Shown piece after piece: positions 43,426 through 51,330 of a stretch of DNA of 51,423 bases (position 1 is its first letter; each line of letters starts with the position of its first letter). Both the position numbers and the translations under genes were made by a program. The notes under the pieces are model-generated. The model did not search any database, had not been told where the DNA came from, and saw nothing but the letters and a program-made list of their open reading frames with translations. The stretch covers positions 1 to 51,423 of the forward strand of contig MNTV01000039.1 of assembly GCA_001917175.1 (NCBI GenBank), in the 5' to 3' direction. The stretch comes from Azospirillum sp. 51_20. Its GTDB lineage: Bacteria > Pseudomonadota > Alphaproteobacteria > RF32 > CAG-239.

Positions 43426-44337
43426 CTAATTTTCTACAACATGTGCGGCAGGAATGCCGAAATTTCTGATTTTGGCCTGAGTTACCAGAGCCTCTTCATG
43501 ATAATCATACGGCCCGACCCGTACGCGGTAAAACATGCGGCCGTTCACCTCGGCTTTCAGGACATGCGGCGAACCGAAATCCGCAAGCCGCGACGCCAGT
43601 CGTTCGGCCGCCCCGTAATTGGAAAAAGCGCCGGCCTGGACATAATAACCGTCGGGCAAAGAGGTCTTGGCATCGTCGTCAAATTCACCGTAAGATGACG
43701 GTGCCGCCGGCGCAATCGCCGGCGCGGCCGCCAGCGGCGCCACGTCTTCGCCGATCTCGCCTTTAACGACCCTTGTCGTCGGCGCGGCGGAAATTTCCGG
43801 CGACAAGGCTTCTCCCGTCAACGCCGCCTTCAGATTTTTGCTTTCCTTTTCCAACACTTCCACCCTGACCTTTGCCGTTCCCTTCTCCAAAAAGCCGAGC
43901 AGCTGCGCCACCTTTTTGGAAACGTCGACAATCCGGTTGCGCGCGTACGGACCGCGGTCGTTGACCCGTACCACCAGCGAACGTCCGTTTTCAAGGTTGG
44001 TGATTTTGACGATTGAGGGCAGCGGCAGCGTCCGGTGGGCGGCCGTCAGGCTGTGCATGTTGTATTTTTCGCCGTTGGCGGTACGCTTGGCATGAAAATC
44101 CGGCCCGTACCACGAAGCGATGCCCACTTCCGAATAGGAATAATCCTCTTTAGGATAATACCAGCGGCCGAGAATTTTATACGGATTGCCGACTTTGTAC
44201 ACTCCGCCCTGGCTTTTGATGGCCGATGCCTGTTTCTGCGGCGGATCGGTCACCTCCGGCGAAGCCGTTTCGCATCCGCTGAGCAAAACGCATATTCCCG
44301 CGCAAAAAGCGAATATTTTCAGCTTGTTCAAGTTCAT
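43426..44337 (-). CDS. rlpA: Septal ring lytic transglycosylase RlpA (lipoprotein)
   Basis: Outer-membrane lipoprotein that cleaves peptidoglycan lacking stem peptides at the division site. The lipobox LLSGC places the lipidated Cys at residue 22. The double-psi beta-barrel domain (about 70-160) has VGIASWYGPDFHAKRTANGE, AAHRTLPLPSIVKITNLENG and RVNDRGPY, with the conserved catalytic region. After a linker rich in Ala and Pro, a SPOR domain (about 228-303) begins GYYVQAGAFSNYGAAERLAS. Length 303 is normal. AGGAACC precedes ATG 44337. It is the first gene of the rlpA-dac-tmk-holB group. Confidence 0.95.
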   Translation of the reverse strand: MNLNKLKIFAFCAGICVLLSGCETASPEVTDPPQKQASAIKSQGGVYKVGNPYKILGRWYYPKEDYSYSEVGIASWYGPDFHAKRTANGEKYNMHSLTAAHRTLPLPSIVKITNLENGRSLVVRVNDRGPYARNRIVDVSKKVAQLLGFLEKGTAKVRVEVLEKESKNLKAALTGEALSPEISAAPTTRVVKGEIGEDVAPLAAAPAIAPAAPSSYGEFDDDAKTSLPDGYYVQAGAFSNYGAAERLASRLADFGSPHVLKAEVNGRMFYRVRVGPYDYHEEALVTQAKIRNFGIPAAHVVEN

Positions 44338-44442
44338 TTTGGTTCCTCAATCAACATTGCGGCACATTTTATACTATTTTTTTTCACTCGTAAAGCAGAT
44401 ATTTTAAAACTCCGCCGGAACCTTTTGGACAAAACACAATGA

Positions 44443-44471
44443 TTGACAAAAAAGATGTGTTGATCTATAAT
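44443..44471 (+). promoter_or_regulatory. Perfect consensus sigma-70 promoter
   Basis: TTGACA (44443-44448), a 17-base spacer and TATAAT (44466-44471): both boxes and the spacing are fully consensus, which is rare. Transcription should start near 44478, giving a leader of about 32 bases for the gene at 44510. Confidence 0.9.
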
Positions 44472-44509
44472 GCAAAGAAAATTACCGTTTATTTCGGAGG
44501 AAACTAAAA

Positions 44510-45415
44510 ATGACCGACAAAAAAACGAAAGGTTGGAAAAACGCCGCACTCGGCGCAATGGTTTTTCTGACCGGATTATCGTCTTCTCTCAACGCCGCCG
44601 CGCAAAAAACGACCGAACGGGATCCTCAAAAGGATAAAACAGAAATCCTGCATTCCCCGCAATCCGCGGAAGACGCCTACTGGGAAAAATACTACAACGG
44701 CGAAGGCACGTTTGCAAAAGTATATTCCGCAGGGGAAGAACCGGGACCGGCCGTGCGCTTTTCCTCCAAGGAACTGGCCCGGGCGCTGGTCGGCGCCGAT
44801 TTAAGCGAAGAACAGCAGAAGGTTTTCGTCAAAGCCTATGCCAACAGCATCAACGACGACATGGAAATTACTCCTGAAGCCCTGCGGATCGTAATGGAAC
44901 GCGCCCGTTTCAGCAAAGATCAGGCCTTAAAATTCAAAAATGCCCTGTTTGCCGAACGGGAAAATCCGGAAAAGACGGAAGACCAATATAAGGATTTGGA
45001 ATATCACCGGGCAACCGCCGACAATGCAAACGTCCGTTATGCTTTCGCTCCAAACGGCAGAGTGCTGATCGACGGCAGTATATCGCTCGACACCAACCGG
45101 CTTTTGCCGGAAGTGCAAAAACTGCCCAACGGCAATTACAGATGCGGCACCGCGGTCAGCGCAAACATGAGCTTTGCCAGAAGCATTGAAGCCCTGCGCA
45201 TTCGTCAGACGGCAATGCAGCAGCTCGTCTATCAGGATTTGAACCGGCGCCTGAGTGAAGGAGAAAATCTCGGACAGGCCGAACGCAATTTCATGGCGGC
45301 CCATCCCGCCGCCATGAAAAAATACGGACTTGCCATCGACCGAAACGGAAAGCTGCAAAGGCAGGACGGCGGCCAAATTGCCCGACAGATTGCCAAACGG
45401 GGCGGACGAATTTAA
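44510..45415 (+). CDS. Exported or membrane-anchored protein of unknown function
   Basis: A 301-residue protein with a basic start and one hydrophobic segment (about residues 10-31, NAALGAMVFLTGLSSSLNAA) that could be a signal peptide cleaved at NAAAQ or an anchor. I do not recognise a family. The rest is hydrophilic, with helical repeats (FSSKELARALVGADLSEEQQ), a beta-rich middle (VRYAFAPNGRVLIDGSISLD) and a basic tail ending AKRGGRI. It contains a single Cys (YRCGTAV). GGAGG precedes ATG 44510, and the promoter is a perfect sigma-70 consensus, so the protein is probably abundant. A terminator ends the unit 30 bases after the stop. Confidence 0.8.
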   Translation: MTDKKTKGWKNAALGAMVFLTGLSSSLNAAAQKTTERDPQKDKTEILHSPQSAEDAYWEKYYNGEGTFAKVYSAGEEPGPAVRFSSKELARALVGADLSEEQQKVFVKAYANSINDDMEITPEALRIVMERARFSKDQALKFKNALFAERENPEKTEDQYKDLEYHRATADNANVRYAFAPNGRVLIDGSISLDTNRLLPEVQKLPNGNYRCGTAVSANMSFARSIEALRIRQTAMQQLVYQDLNRRLSEGENLGQAERNFMAAHPAAMKKYGLAIDRNGKLQRQDGGQIARQIAKRGGRI

Positions 45416-45444
45416 CTTGCCGGAACCTCACGTTATCCCGACGC

Positions 45445-45474
45445 AAAAAGCGCCCCCGCACGGGCGCTTTTTAA
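45445..45474 (+). terminator. Rho-independent terminator of the 44510 gene
   Basis: AAAAAGCGCCC (45445-45455) pairs with GGGCGCTTTTT (45462-45472). Confidence 0.9.
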
Positions 45475-45598
45475 TTTTAACGTTTCCATGTTCCGCAATC
45501 CGTATTCGTTTTCATTCCGGCATGCCTTGCAAATTCATTCTGACATACCTCGCAAAACGCCTGATTCCGCATACCCCGCCTTGCAGAAAAAGTCAGAA

Positions 45599-45622
45599 TA
45601 AAAAAGAGGGGCAAAGCCCCTC
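45599..45622 (-). terminator. Terminator of tRNA-Ser
   Basis: On the minus strand GAGGGGC pairs with GCCCCTC around TTT and is followed by T6, five bases after the CCA end of the tRNA. Confidence 0.85.
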
Positions 45623-45626
45623 AAAG

Positions 45627-45716
45627 TGGCGGAGAGAGCGAGATTCGAACTCGCGAAAGGCTTGCGCCTTCGACGGTTTTCAAGACCGTTGCAATCAACC
45701 GCTCTGCCATCTCTCC
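45627..45716 (-). tRNA. tRNA-Ser (UGA)
   Basis: A 90-base class II tRNA on the minus strand with a long variable arm (CGAAGGCGCAAGCCTTTCG). The acceptor is GGAGAGA/TCTCTCC, discriminator G, CCA encoded, T arm GAGTTCGAATCTC, and the anticodon is TGA in CTTGAAAAC. Confidence 0.95.
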
Positions 45717-45723
45717 AATAATT

Positions 45724-45967
45724 TTTCAACATACCCTTCGGAACTCCGTTCCGACGACGGTTTGCGGCTCAACCTTTCAACATACCCTTCGGAACTCCGT
45801 TCCGACGACGGTTTGCGGCTCAACCGCGGCGCCCGACGCGCCTTGCTCGCCGATCTCCGCTTCACTCCGATGCCAAGACCGTTGCAATCAACCGCTCTGC
45901 CATCTCTCCAATAATTTTTCAACATACCCTTCGGAACTCCGTTCCGACGACGGTTTGCGGCTCAACC
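45724..45967. repeat. Three copies of a 51-base palindromic unit
   Basis: Identical 51-base units lie at 45724-45774, 45775-45825 (tandem) and 45917-45967. Each holds CGGAACTCCGTTCCG, a 6-bp stem with a 3-base loop. Because 51 is a multiple of 3 they keep one frame open on the minus strand, giving a spurious repetitive peptide. Confidence 0.9.
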
Positions 45968-46038
45968 GCGGCGCCTACGCGCCTTGCTCGCCGATCTCCG
46001 CTTCGCTCCGATGCCAAGACCGTTGCAATCAACTGCTT
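45826..46038. repeat. Duplicated 5' halves of tRNA-Ser within a 142-base tandem repeat
   Basis: The minus strand at 45910-45874 repeats the first 37 bases of tRNA-Ser exactly, to the bases just before the anticodon, and then switches to a GC-rich linker (GCATCGGAGTGAAGCGGAGA). A second, decayed copy lies at 46037-46015. The period of the block (linker, 51-base unit, tRNA half) is 142 bases. From 46039 to 46109 nothing recognisable is seen. Confidence 0.8.
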
Positions 46039-46109
46039 TCTTTCAAAACAACCGAGGCTGTTTTAGTTTGTACCCAAAACAGCCCCAAAGGTCAAGAGTT
46101 TTTTAAAAA

Positions 46110-46457
46110 CTACTTGCGCTTGCCGATCAGACGCAGATAATCGACGATATAAACTACGATCAGGAAGCAAAAAGCGCGCAGACAAATGATGTAAAGCCCG
46201 GCCTTGACGCTGAAAAAGAAGACCTGTACCACCATTGAAGTCACAAAAGAGCAACCGAGCATCGTCAGCCAGTAATATTTGACTTTGCTGAAAGCAAAAG
46301 CGCAGACCAGCGCCGGCACGAAAATTTTCCAGTCGACGATCATGGACTGCAAAATACCGAGACTTACGGGAATAAACCTGGTGCCGGTAAACATGCTGAC
46401 GACAATGACGACAACCGCCGCAATCAAAATGCCGAAATAAATTTTTTTCAAACTCAT
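46110..46457 (-). CDS. Small integral membrane protein of unknown function
   Basis: A 115-residue, strongly hydrophobic protein with about four membrane helices (8-26, 35-58, 62-82 and 88-108), positive residues at both ends (LKKIYFG, LRLIGKRK) and two cysteines in the membrane part. No family recognised. I chose ATG 46457 with AAGGA upstream, rather than the TTG two codons before it. It appears to be a single-gene unit beside the tRNA-Ser repeats. Confidence 0.75.
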   Translation of the reverse strand: MSLKKIYFGILIAAVVVIVVSMFTGTRFIPVSLGILQSMIVDWKIFVPALVCAFAFSKVKYYWLTMLGCSFVTSMVVQVFFFSVKAGLYIICLRAFCFLIVVYIVDYLRLIGKRK

Positions 46458-46530
46458 GGTCAAATCCTTCCGAATAAATTCTTTTGACCGGAGAATAGCA
46501 ACAATTATTTAATTTTGCAATCAATTTAAT

Positions 46531-46564
46531 AAAAACTCCGGCCGTTTTCCGTGCCGGAGTTTTT
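46531..46564. terminator. Terminator after the 46592 barrel gene
   Basis: AAAAACTCCGGC (46531-46542) pairs with GCCGGAGTTTTT (46553-46564) across a 10-base loop; it can act on both strands. Confidence 0.85.
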
Positions 46565-46591
46565 TAAAAGTCCGATAACCGTTGCGGTTGT

Positions 46592-47149
46592 TTAGAAAGT
46601 ATATCTGATACCGGCGGTAACTTCCATCAGGTTGTCCAGATGTTTAGCGCCGATGTAGCTGTAACGTCCGACCACGCGGGCGGCAAAGTTTTCGGTAAAG
46701 TCAAACTGGGCGCCGATGCCGGCACGATAGCCCATTCTCTGTTTGTCAACGTTGCCGTAGTGATATTTGGCTTTCATGTTATAGTTGGCCAGACCGAGCG
46801 AACCGAGCAGATTGAAACCGTCGCAGCCGATCGGCAGATAACCGTAGGCATCCAAACCATAAGCGTAGAATTCGGTTCTTACGCGATATTCGGTTCCTTT
46901 ATAAGCCTTGGTCTTGGCCGACTGCTGGAAGAAAGCTTCCAAGCTGGCGTAAGGCGTAATCCAGGTACCGACGTTAACGGCGCCCGAATTGTAGCTCTTC
47001 TTCGGTTCCCTTACCATATCTTTGTAGTCCGCATGCGAATAGACATAATCCAAACCGATGTAGGGTCTGAATTCTCTGCTTAAATCCATTGCATTTGCAC
47101 TTACGGAAAAAAGGCAAGCAACACCTGCTAACAGTAATGTCTTTTTCAT
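46592..47149 (-). CDS. Outer-membrane beta-barrel protein (OmpX/opacity-like)
   Basis: A 185-residue protein with a signal peptide (MKKTLLLAGVACLFSVSANA, about 20 residues). The mature part alternates polar and aromatic residues in roughly eight strands and ends GIRYTF, the C-terminal Phe of BAM substrates. Strands such as RPYIGLDYVYSHADYK and FAARVVGRYSYIGAKH resemble the porin/opacity-protein family. Specific function unknown. A -10 box TATAAT (minus strand 47215-47210) lies about 60 bases upstream with a poor -35. A terminator follows the gene. Confidence 0.85.
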   Translation of the reverse strand: MKKTLLLAGVACLFSVSANAMDLSREFRPYIGLDYVYSHADYKDMVREPKKSYNSGAVNVGTWITPYASLEAFFQQSAKTKAYKGTEYRVRTEFYAYGLDAYGYLPIGCDGFNLLGSLGLANYNMKAKYHYGNVDKQRMGYRAGIGAQFDFTENFAARVVGRYSYIGAKHLDNLMEVTAGIRYTF

Positions 47150-47332
47150 ATTCTAAACTCCATTTATAAATAGGTTTTTGTTAACTATCATTAAAAGTCT
47201 GTTGTAAATATTATAACAGTCATAATATTACTGATTGATGATGTAGCCATTGTTTGCGCAAATTAAAGAGTGCATTTCAAAAAAAATGTGCTAAATTAGA
47301 AAGAAAATATATAATAATATAGGAAAATTAAG

Positions 47333-47974
47333 ATGTTATGTCCTGAAAAAAATTGTGCTCTGTGCCCCCGCCTGGCAGCCTTCCGCGAAGAAAACCGGCA
47401 GAAGTTTCCTTCTTTTCACAATGCGCCCGTCCGTCCTTTCGGCCCGCTCGAGGCTTCTCTCCTGGTTCTCGGCATGGCTCCGGGCTTAAAAGGCGCCAAC
47501 CAGACCGGACGGCCCTTTACCAACGACTACGCCGGCGACCTGCTTTATCCGGTTTTAAAAAAATACGGCCTGGCCGCGGGCTGCTACGGCAAACGGGCCG
47601 ACGACGGTTTTGAACTGACCGGCGCCAGGGTCACCAACGCCGTCCGCTGCGTGCCGCCGCAAAACAAAGTGGTGGCGGAAGAAGTCAACAACTGCCGGCG
47701 TTTTTTAGCCGACGAGATCGCCGCCATGAAAAACCTTAAAGTCGTCCTCGCTTTGGGCGGCGTGGCGCACAACGCGCTGCTCGGCACTCTCGGCTACCCG
47801 AAATCGGCGTTCAAATTCGCCCACGGCGCTCGGCACGAACTTTTCCGCCACAACCTGATACTGCTCGATTCCTACCACACCTCGCGCTATAACGTCAACA
47901 CCGGGGTTCTGACCGAAGAAATGTTTGAAGACGTTGTCCGGCAGGCGGTCAAAGAATTGGGACGCAACGCCTGA
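47333..47974 (+). CDS. Uracil-DNA glycosylase family protein (type 5/UdgB-like)
   Basis: Removes uracil and other deaminated bases from DNA. GMAPGLKGANQTGRPFTNDY is the motif A region of family 5 enzymes (GLAPGxxGANRTGRPF). VTNAVRCVPPQNK and the late DSYHTSRYN (motif B, usually HPS) agree. Cysteines at the N-terminus (LCPEKNCALC) and CV/NNC in the middle are the likely 4Fe-4S ligands. Length 213 is typical. AGGA precedes ATG 47333. The stop overlaps the TPR-methyltransferase start by one base. Confidence 0.9.
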   Translation: MLCPEKNCALCPRLAAFREENRQKFPSFHNAPVRPFGPLEASLLVLGMAPGLKGANQTGRPFTNDYAGDLLYPVLKKYGLAAGCYGKRADDGFELTGARVTNAVRCVPPQNKVVAEEVNNCRRFLADEIAAMKNLKVVLALGGVAHNALLGTLGYPKSAFKFAHGARHELFRHNLILLDSYHTSRYNVNTGVLTEEMFEDVVRQAVKELGRNA

Positions 47975-49704
47975 TGTCATACGATCTGATTCTGCGGCAG
48001 GCGCTGAAACTGCACGACGAAGGCCGGCTGGACGAAGCCGAACGGCTTTACCGGCAGATTCTGGAAACGGCCCCCGATCACCCGGTCGTGCTCAACCTGC
48101 TGGGACTGGTCGCCCAAAGCAAAGGGCTGCACGAACAGGCGGTATCTTTTTTTGCCCGGGCCGTTGAGCAAAATCCGCAGTCGGCGGAATATCACTTTAA
48201 CCTCGCCTGGTCGGAAGAACGGCGCGGCAAAGCGGCCGAGGCGATCAAGGCTTATCTCCGCGCTCTGCAATTGCAGCCGGGCATCAAGGAAGCCCGCAAT
48301 GCGCTCGGCAACCTTTACGCCGGCCTCGGGCAGACCGAACGGGCCCGTGAACAATATAATCAGGCCGCACTGCTCGACCCCGCTTACGTCGAACCGCGCG
48401 CCAACCTGGCAAAAGCGGAAAACGACATTCCGGCGTTGCAAAAACTGGCGGCGCAGTACCCTGACGACGCATTGATTCCTTATTATATAAGCCTGCTGTA
48501 TCGCAAAGAGGGGAAAAACGAACAGGCGCTGGCAACCGCCGAACGGGCCTGTGCGCTGTCGGCGGACGAAAGCGCGCTGCTTCTGGCCGGCGAACTCTGT
48601 CTGGACATGAAACGGCAGACGGAAGCACTCGGATATTTCCGCCGCGCGCTTGGGCTCAACGCCAGGTCCGTTACCGCGCTGATCAACCTGGCCAACGCCG
48701 AAGCCGACGCCGAAACCGCCGAACAAATGTACAAAAAAGCGCTGGACATATCCCCCGACAACGTCGATGCCCGCATCAACCTTGCCGACCTGTTCTACCG
48801 ACAGGGACGTCTGCACGAAGCGCTGGAAGAATACCGGCAGGCCGTCATTTTGGCTCCCGAACGCGCCGAAATCAGCAACAATCTGGGAATTATCCAAAAA
48901 GACTTTGGTGAATATGAAGAAGCGCTCGGCCTGTTCTTCAACGCCCTGCTCAAGCGGCCGGAACGCGCGGAATATGCCTTAAACGCCGCGGAAACGCTGA
49001 CGCTGCTTTATGAAAAAGAGGCGGACAAAGCGAAAAAAATCGCCGCCAACTGGCTGCGGCAAATGCCCGAAAACATATTCGCCCGCCGCTTAAACGAAAT
49101 ATTCGGCCATACGGACGGCAGTTCAGGCACCGATTATGCGCGCGAACTGTTCAACCAGTTTGCCGACAATTACGAAACGGTCATGAACAAAATCGAATAC
49201 CGGCTGCCGCAGCTTTTCAAACAGCTGCTGGGCGCCGCCAAAGGCGAAGTCATCGACCTCGGCTGCGGCACCGGTCTGATCGGTCAGGCGCTGAAAAACG
49301 ACGAAAACCGCCTGACCGGCGTCGACATTTCTTCCGCCATGCTGGAACAGGCCGGGAAAAAAGGCGTTTACGACAAGCTGGTTGAAGCCGACATAGAAAA
49401 ATACTGTCGCCGCCTGCCGCCGGCCGACTGGGTTGTTGCCGCCGACGTTTTCGGCTACGTCGGCCGGCTGGACGGGATCATCCCCGCCGTTTTTCCCCGC
49501 AATTTTTGTTTTTCCGTCGCCGCGGCAGCAGGAACCGACGATTATGAATTGACGCCGAGCGGACGGTACCGCCACAATCCCGAATACGTCAAAAAGCTTT
49601 TGCAAAAAGCCGGCTATTCGGATATTATGGAGCACAGGACCGAGCTGCGCCGGGAAAACGGCCGTCCGGTAGAAGGCGTTGTCTTTGTCGCAAAGGAAAA
49701 GTAA
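47974..49704 (+). CDS. TPR-repeat protein fused to a SAM-dependent methyltransferase
   Basis: A 576-residue fusion. Residues 1-375 contain about nine TPR units (for example ALKLHDEGRLDEAERLYRQI and INLADLFYRQGRLHEALEEY), a protein-binding solenoid. From about 385 (YARELFNQFADNYETVMNKI) begins a class I methyltransferase with motif I VIDLGCGTGLIGQAL and GVDISSAMLEQA. This YDxxF-type opening is typical of the TPR-methyltransferase group; their substrates are mostly unknown. It is coupled to the uracil-DNA glycosylase gene (TGATG), and the RNHCP gene starts two bases after its stop. Confidence 0.9.
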   Translation: MSYDLILRQALKLHDEGRLDEAERLYRQILETAPDHPVVLNLLGLVAQSKGLHEQAVSFFARAVEQNPQSAEYHFNLAWSEERRGKAAEAIKAYLRALQLQPGIKEARNALGNLYAGLGQTERAREQYNQAALLDPAYVEPRANLAKAENDIPALQKLAAQYPDDALIPYYISLLYRKEGKNEQALATAERACALSADESALLLAGELCLDMKRQTEALGYFRRALGLNARSVTALINLANAEADAETAEQMYKKALDISPDNVDARINLADLFYRQGRLHEALEEYRQAVILAPERAEISNNLGIIQKDFGEYEEALGLFFNALLKRPERAEYALNAAETLTLLYEKEADKAKKIAANWLRQMPENIFARRLNEIFGHTDGSSGTDYARELFNQFADNYETVMNKIEYRLPQLFKQLLGAAKGEVIDLGCGTGLIGQALKNDENRLTGVDISSAMLEQAGKKGVYDKLVEADIEKYCRRLPPADWVVAADVFGYVGRLDGIIPAVFPRNFCFSVAAAAGTDDYELTPSGRYRHNPEYVKKLLQKAGYSDIMEHRTELRRENGRPVEGVVFVAKEK

Positions 49705-49705
49705 C

Positions 49706-50029
49706 ATGGGAAGAAAAGAAGAAAACACCGGCTTTGTCTGCCGTCATTGCGGACGGGAAGTGCTGCCGTTGACCGGAGGCAGCTATCGCAACCATTGTCC
49801 GTTCTGCCTTTATTCCCTGCATGTTGACATAATCCCCGGCGACCGCGCCAGCGAATGCGGCGGTCTGATGGAACCGGTCGGGATCATCCATAACTCAGGC
49901 AAAGGCTGGCAGATCGTCCATCGCTGCCAAAAATGCGGTTTTGAGCGCTGCAACATGGTCAGCGAAGACCCGCGCCAGCCCGACGACATCAACGCCATCA
50001 CCGCGCTTATGCGCCGGGCCGCCCGCTGA
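49706..50029 (+). CDS. RNHCP domain protein
   Basis: A 107-residue protein with a zinc-ribbon-like arrangement: FVCRHCG, then SYRNHCPFCLYSLHVD, the RNHCP signature, and a last CQKCGFERC pair. Members are small proteins of unknown function in many bacteria. The frame is open from 49679, but ATG 49706 has AAAGGA ahead of it. It lies in the same operon as the TPR-methyltransferase gene. Confidence 0.9.
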   Translation: MGRKEENTGFVCRHCGREVLPLTGGSYRNHCPFCLYSLHVDIIPGDRASECGGLMEPVGIIHNSGKGWQIVHRCQKCGFERCNMVSEDPRQPDDINAITALMRRAAR

Positions 50030-50110
50030 CTTTTTTATGAGAAAAATCTTTTATCGGCACCACGGCAGACTATATTATTAACAGCAACATCAACACGAGG
50101 AGAAATTTTA

Positions 50111-50710
50111 ATGAACAAAGATTTAAGCAGCCTGTATGCCGAAAGAAGATCCGTTTACAGCCTCGGCAACCGGCAGATTCTGCCGGAAACGGAAATCAGC
50201 GGGATCATTGCCGACGCCTTAAAATTCTGCCCCAGCGCTTTTAATTCCCAATCCGCCCGGGTAGTGATCCTTTACGGCGACTATTACCGCAAACTGTGGG
50301 ACATCGTTTTAACCGAACTGAGCAAAGTGGTGCCGGAAGACAAAATGCCGGCCACAATCGAAAAAATCAAAACCTTCAGCGTCGGCCTCGGAACGGTACT
50401 CTTTTTTGAAGACGCCAGCACCGTTGAAAGCCTGCAGAAAAAATTTCCGCTTTACGCCGAAAACTTTCCCAAATGGTCGCTTGAATCAAACGGCATGCTG
50501 CAATATATGATCTGGCTGGCGCTTTCCGAAAAAAACATCGGCGCCTCGCTTCAGCACTACAATCCGCTGATCGATGACGAGGTCAAACTGGCGTTCGACC
50601 TTCCCGGCCACTGGCAGCTGCTGGCACAAATGCCGTTCGGCAGCATTGAACGGCCGGCGGACGAAAAAAGCTTTTTGCCGATGGACGAACGGCTGAAAAT
50701 TTTCGGATAA
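50111..50710 (+). CDS. Nitroreductase family protein
   Basis: A 199-residue FMN-dependent oxidoreductase of the nitroreductase family, the HBN1/YfhC-like branch. The start YAERRSVYSLGNRQILPETE has the RRS FMN-contacting motif. CPSAFNSQSARVVILYG is the second cofactor-binding segment, and GASLQHYNPLIDDEV is family-typical. Natural substrate unknown; relatives reduce nitroaromatics or quinones. GAGGAG precedes ATG 50111. It stands alone with 80-100 bases on each side. Confidence 0.88.
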   Translation: MNKDLSSLYAERRSVYSLGNRQILPETEISGIIADALKFCPSAFNSQSARVVILYGDYYRKLWDIVLTELSKVVPEDKMPATIEKIKTFSVGLGTVLFFEDASTVESLQKKFPLYAENFPKWSLESNGMLQYMIWLALSEKNIGASLQHYNPLIDDEVKLAFDLPGHWQLLAQMPFGSIERPADEKSFLPMDERLKIFG

Positions 50711-50747
50711 ACAAAGATAAAATAAAGTCCGATCGGATACTTTTATA

Positions 50748-50776
50748 TTGACGGAAGAACAAAACCGTCATATGCT
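50748..50776 (+). promoter_or_regulatory. Sigma-70 promoter of the 50814 gene
   Basis: TTGACG (50748-50753), a 17-base spacer and TATGCT (50771-50776), 37 bases before the start codon. Confidence 0.6.
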
Positions 50777-50813
50777 GCCGGTTCAAAATTATTACTAATT
50801 CAAATTATTGCTT

Positions 50814-51281
50814 ATGACAAAAACGTTTGACTGCCCGCTTTTATATGAGGACAATACCGTTTCCCGCATCAATCTGGCTGAAGAGAAAAGCCCGATTGCC
50901 GTCATTGTCGAAACTCCGGAACTGCCGCCGTTTCCGTTTTCTCTGTTTCAGTCAGAGGAAGCGCTCAACATTGACCGGGCGGAAGCTTATGCCGCGGCCT
51001 ACCAAACCAAAGGCACCCGCCCCGGCGACTGGCAGATGCTCTCGGCAGAACAAATCCAAGCCGTTGCCCGCAATGCCCGCGCCGTTCAGGGAACCCTGCT
51101 GGCACTGGAAAATCTCGCGACAAAAATCGACTGGGGACGCTATTACCTTGCCGCGCGCAAAAGTTATGACCAGTACTATCTGGAAACGGTAGGCATCCCC
51201 TGCGGAAAAATCTTCTCGATTCACAACCGCGGAGTTGATCTCGTACGGCTGACGATCGGAAAATTCAACGCCGTTTTATGA
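50814..51281 (+). CDS. Small soluble protein of unknown function
   Basis: A 155-residue protein with no signal peptide or membrane helix. It reads as an N-terminal beta-rich part (residues 1-50, KTFDCPLLYEDNTVSRINLA), then helices (about 70-110, LSAEQIQAVARNARAVQGTL) and a C-terminal Tyr-rich stretch (RYYLAARKSYDQYYLETVGI). No family recognised. I chose ATG 50814; a TTG two codons upstream is in frame. The ribosome site is not obvious, but a good promoter and a terminator delimit the unit. Confidence 0.7.
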   Translation: MTKTFDCPLLYEDNTVSRINLAEEKSPIAVIVETPELPPFPFSLFQSEEALNIDRAEAYAAAYQTKGTRPGDWQMLSAEQIQAVARNARAVQGTLLALENLATKIDWGRYYLAARKSYDQYYLETVGIPCGKIFSIHNRGVDLVRLTIGKFNAVL

Positions 51282-51296
51282 GTGTTCGCTTTCCCT

Positions 51297-51330
51297 AAAG
51301 CTCTTTTCCTCCGCGAAAAGAGCTTTTTTT
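51297..51330 (+). terminator. Rho-independent terminator
   Basis: AAAGCTCTTTTC (51297-51308) pairs with GAAAAGAGCTTT (51315-51326), followed by T run. It lies 15 bases after the stop codon of the last gene. The final 90 bases of the window show nothing further. Confidence 0.9.

Noticed and set aside
45695..45925. Minus-strand open frame made of 17-residue repeats
   Set aside because: It is a read-through of the 51-base units and tRNA-Ser sequence; the repeat length divisible by three explains the open frame.
45724..45967. Possible CRISPR array from the 51-base units
   Set aside because: Two units are directly adjacent with no spacer, the third is 91 bases away behind a tRNA fragment, and no cas genes are near.
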